Assembly (NCBI GenBank): GCA_020720905.1
Contig: DYNT01000072.1
Span: 1-6,747 of the forward strand
Reading direction: 5' to 3'
DNA length: 6,747 bases
Source of the DNA: Micavibrio aeruginosavorus
Lineage (GTDB): Bacteria; Pseudomonadota; Alphaproteobacteria; UBA9219
The position numbers and the translations under genes are program-made. The notes beneath the pieces are model-generated. The model was not told the DNA's origin and searched no databases. It worked only from the letters and a program-made list of their open reading frames with translations. The first letter of the stretch is position 1, and every line of letters begins with the position of its first letter. Below are positions 4,420 through 6,747 of the stretch, piece after piece.

Positions 4420-4459
4420 TTCCTCCCCCGCAAGGGGGGCGGTGAAGAAGCACTAATCC

Positions 4460-4489
4460 CTGAACTCTGAATCCTGCTCTCTGAACTCT
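4460..4489. repeat. Short direct repeat CTGAACTCT x2 after purL
   Basis: CTGAACTCT occurs at 4460-4468 and 4481-4489, exactly 21 bases apart, inside a CT/GA-rich low-complexity stretch between the purL stop and the cloverleaf element. Related fragments (TGAATCC, TGCTCT) lie between the copies. No function is evident. Confidence 0.5.
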
Positions 4490-4495
4490 AACCTC

Positions 4496-6682
4496 TTACC
4501 CTTCCATATAGTCGGGCAGGAAGCTTTCGTGCAGGTCGCGCAGCCACGCAAGGTCAACGGCCTCGCCGCCCAGAACAACTTTATCGCCACCTGTCAACCC
4601 AAGGAGCATACAGGGCACGCCCGCCTCTTCCGCCTTGACCAACAAAGCATCGGGATCATGGGTCGTCACGACGTAACGCGCCTGATCCTCGCCAAACCAG
4701 AAGCCAGCATCGGTGGCGGACGCGTCACTCTTAAACCCAATATCCCCCGCCAAAGCCATTTCAGCCAGCGCGATCAAAAGGCCGCCATCCGATACGTGAT
4801 GGCAAGCCGTTATCTCGCCATCCTCAATTAGCTGACGGACAAACTTACCATGGCGGCGCTCTGCCGTCAGGTTTACGGGCGGCGGCGCGCCCTCTTCCTT
4901 GCCATAAATTTCGCGCAGATAAAGCGACTGCCCAACATGTCCCTTCGTCTCACCAATAAGCAGAATGGACTCGCCCTCGCCTTTAAACGCCACCGTCATC
5001 ATCTTGGCCACATCGGGCATGAGGCCAACACCACCGATGGCAGGCGCGGGCAAGATCGGCTGGCCATTCGTTTCGTTGTACAAAGAGCAATTGCCCGACA
5101 CGATCGGATAATCAAGCGCGATGCACGCCTCCTTCATCCCCTCACATGCGCCGACGAATTGCCCCATGATGCGCGGCTTTTCGGGGTTGCCAAAGTTCAT
5201 GTTGTCGGTAATGGCCAAAGGCTTCGCGCCCACGGCGGAGATATTGCGATACGTCTCAGCCACCGCTTGCTTGCCGCCCATAACGGGATCGGCAGCGCAA
5301 TAGCGCGGCGAGCAATCGACGCATAGCGCAAGGCCCTTCTTGGTTCCTTCGACACGCACCACGGCGGCATCGCCGCCGGACGATTGCGCCGTGTTCGTTC
5401 CAACATGGCAATCGTACTGCTCCCAAATCCAGCGGCGCGAGCAAAGGTCAGGCGTCGCAATCATCGTTTTCAATACCGAAAGAGGCGCCTGCCCCGCAGG
5501 GAGCGGATAATCCGCTGCGCTCAACATGGCTTGCGCGGGCGTGGCCTCATACGGGCGATTATAGACAGGCGATTCCTCAACGAGCGGATCAACCTTGATG
5601 TCCACTTCCGTTTTGCCGTGACGCAGACACACGATGCGCCCCGTGTCCGTCAGCTTGCCGATGATCGAGTAATCCAGCTCCCACTTTTTGAAAATGTCCT
5701 CGGCCTCTTTTTCGTGACCGGGTTTGAGGACAAAAAGCATACGCTCTTGGCTTTCTGACAGCATGATTTCGTAGGAACTCATGCCCTCTTCGCGAAGCGG
5801 AACCTTGTCCAGATCAAGCTCAATCCCAAGGCCGCCCTTTGACGCCATCTCAACGGCGGAAGACGTAAGCCCCGCCGCGCCCATATCCTGAATCGCCACC
5901 ACGGCTTCAGTCGCCATCAGCTCAAGGCACGCTTCGATCAGCAGCTTTTCGGTGAACGGATCGCCAACCTGCACCGTGGGGCGCTGACTTTCCGCGTTTG
6001 CGTTGAACTCACCCGATGCCATCGTCGCGCCTTTGATGCCATCGCGTCCCGTTTTCGATCCAACATACACCACCGCGTTGCCAATACCAGCGGCAGCAGA
6101 CGTGAAAATACGTTTCGCATCGGCGAGGCCAACCGTCATCGCGTTCACAAGGTTGTTGCCGTTATAGCTGGCGTGGAAATTCGTCTCACCGCCCACGGTG
6201 GGCACACCCACGCAGTTGCCATAGCCGCCAATGCCCGCCACAACGCCCGCGACAAGAGCCCGCGTCTTGGGATGATCCACCGCGCCAAAACGCAAAGCGT
6301 TGAGGTTCGCAATAGGGCGAGAGCCCATCGTGAACACGTCGCGCAAAATGCCGCCCACGCCCGTCGCCGCGCCCTGATAAGGCTCGATATAGGACGGATG
6401 GTTATGGCTCTCCATCTTGAATACTGCCGCCTGCCCGTCGCCAATGTCAATGACGCCCGCGTTTTCGCCGGGGCCCATGATGACCTGCGGCCCCGTGGTG
6501 GGCAGCGTTTTCAGCCACACGCGCGTGGATTTATATGAGCAATGCTCTGACCACATCGCGGCCACAACGCCGAACTCGGCCTCGGTCGGATCACGCCCCA
6601 ACACTTTCAGGAGAACCGCGTATTCGTCACGCGCCATGTTGTGTTCGGCGATAAGCTTTTCAATAGCGGGGCTGATGATCAT
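4496..6682 (-). CDS. purL: Phosphoribosylformylglycinamidine synthase subunit PurL
   Basis: PurL is the catalytic subunit of the PurLQS complex in the cytoplasm. It converts FGAR to FGAM with ATP and ammonia from PurQ, the fourth step of purine synthesis. From ATG 6682 the protein has 728 residues, normal for the small bacterial form. Visible landmarks are MWSEHCSYKS (43-52) with the catalytic-site His47, GPGENAGVIDIGDG (70-83), FKMESHNHPS (88-97), GGILRDVFTMGSRPIA (110-125), QDMGAAGLTSSAVEMAS (265-281) and a complete second AIRS-like half ending in DLHESFLPDYMEG. The longer ATG at 6703 adds seven residues but has no ribosome site, whereas AGGA lies seven bases before 6682, so I prefer 6682. 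No frameshift or missing motif is seen. purS/purQ would be expected upstream, but only 44 bases remain (6704-6747) and they show no recognisable gene end. Confidence 0.97.
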   Translation of the reverse strand: MIISPAIEKLIAEHNMARDEYAVLLKVLGRDPTEAEFGVVAAMWSEHCSYKSTRVWLKTLPTTGPQVIMGPGENAGVIDIGDGQAAVFKMESHNHPSYIEPYQGAATGVGGILRDVFTMGSRPIANLNALRFGAVDHPKTRALVAGVVAGIGGYGNCVGVPTVGGETNFHASYNGNNLVNAMTVGLADAKRIFTSAAAGIGNAVVYVGSKTGRDGIKGATMASGEFNANAESQRPTVQVGDPFTEKLLIEACLELMATEAVVAIQDMGAAGLTSSAVEMASKGGLGIELDLDKVPLREEGMSSYEIMLSESQERMLFVLKPGHEKEAEDIFKKWELDYSIIGKLTDTGRIVCLRHGKTEVDIKVDPLVEESPVYNRPYEATPAQAMLSAADYPLPAGQAPLSVLKTMIATPDLCSRRWIWEQYDCHVGTNTAQSSGGDAAVVRVEGTKKGLALCVDCSPRYCAADPVMGGKQAVAETYRNISAVGAKPLAITDNMNFGNPEKPRIMGQFVGACEGMKEACIALDYPIVSGNCSLYNETNGQPILPAPAIGGVGLMPDVAKMMTVAFKGEGESILLIGETKGHVGQSLYLREIYGKEEGAPPPVNLTAERRHGKFVRQLIEDGEITACHHVSDGGLLIALAEMALAGDIGFKSDASATDAGFWFGEDQARYVVTTHDPDALLVKAEEAGVPCMLLGLTGGDKVVLGGEAVDLAWLRDLHESFLPDYMEG

Positions 6683-6747
6683 GGTGTTTTCCTGTGTTGG
6701 CATTTTTTGTTTTTACTCTTTAATTCATTCACACTCTAACAACCCTC

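Larger units (their letters stand above)
4253..4443. repeat. Four-way-junction (cloverleaf) inverted-repeat element, 191 bp
   Basis: Two perfect 24-base inverted arms (4253-4276 and 4420-4443) enclose three hairpins that fill the interior completely: A 4277-4332, B 4333-4377 and C 4378-4419. No base is left over at any of the four junction points, so one strand can fold into a closed stem plus three arms, like a tRNA outline but far larger. Each 24-base arm also contains a self-complementary CCCCC/GGGGG segment. No open frame, tRNA consensus or terminator T-run is present. It lies in the purL-to-small-ORF gap and would be in the mRNA of any read-through transcript. It resembles intergenic palindromic repeat families or non-autonomous mobile elements; no target-site duplication is obvious. 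The rest of the 4226-4495 gap holds only the ribosome site and a short direct repeat. Confidence 0.85.

Noticed and set aside
4253..4443. tRNA, tmRNA or terminator reading of the cloverleaf element
   Set aside because: The stem lengths (24, 21, 10 and 19 positions) do not fit a tRNA, no T-loop or CCA-type motif is present, and no T-run follows any stem.
4529..6538. Several plus- and minus-strand open frames overlapping purL
   Set aside because: All lie in alternative frames of a complete PurL with intact motifs. Their compositions are Arg/Ala/His-rich, typical of shadows in GC-rich coding sequence.
6683..6703. Upstream ATG start for purL
   Set aside because: There is no ribosome site before 6703, while AGGA is correctly spaced for 6682. 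The longer form remains possible and adds only seven residues.

Overview
The window reads as a piece of an alphaproteobacterial chromosome. The evidence is the gene run purL - (small ORF) - bolA - grxD, which in my recollection is an alphaproteobacterial order, together with a RodA of the proteobacterial type. GC content is moderate. It is higher in purL and lower in the secreted-protein gene and the spacers. I cannot name a genus. There are no rRNA or tRNA genes, no transposase and no CRISPR array.

Layout from left to right. Positions 1-639 (minus strand) hold a two-gene unit: a 69-residue protein of unknown function, followed by an XRE-type helix-turn-helix regulator cut by the window edge. 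A 24-bp operator-like dyad lies just upstream of the unit. Positions 828-1970 (minus) hold rodA, the SEDS peptidoglycan polymerase of the elongasome, here without an adjacent PBP2 gene. Positions 1971-2365 form a divergent spacer. It contains a G/C-tract hairpin, A/G-tract repeats capable of G-quadruplex or alternative pairing in the rodA leader direction, and an open frame without an ATG that may be a gene remnant. Positions 2423-3439 (plus) encode an unrecognised exported protein behind a good sigma70-type promoter and a strong Shine-Dalgarno sequence. A short dyad separates it from the convergent grxD.

Positions 3462-4225 (minus) carry a tightly packed cluster: a 50-residue small protein, bolA and grxD, joined by a 3-base gap and an ATGA overlap. 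Monothiol glutaredoxins and BolA proteins normally form a [2Fe-2S]-bridged complex used in iron sensing or cluster trafficking. In this pair the glutaredoxin has CGPS instead of CGFS and GGND instead of GGCD, and BolA has Lys where the family has its C-terminal cluster-ligand His. Both partners are therefore altered at the shared metal site.

Positions 4253-4443 hold the most striking object in the window. A perfect 24-bp inverted repeat encloses three hairpins placed end to end with no unpaired base between them, so either strand could fold into a four-way, cloverleaf-like junction. It lies between purL and the small-ORF/bolA/grxD cluster and would be part of any read-through transcript. Positions 4496-6682 (minus) are purL, the large subunit of FGAM synthase in purine synthesis. 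The last 44 bases (6704-6747) show no recognisable gene.
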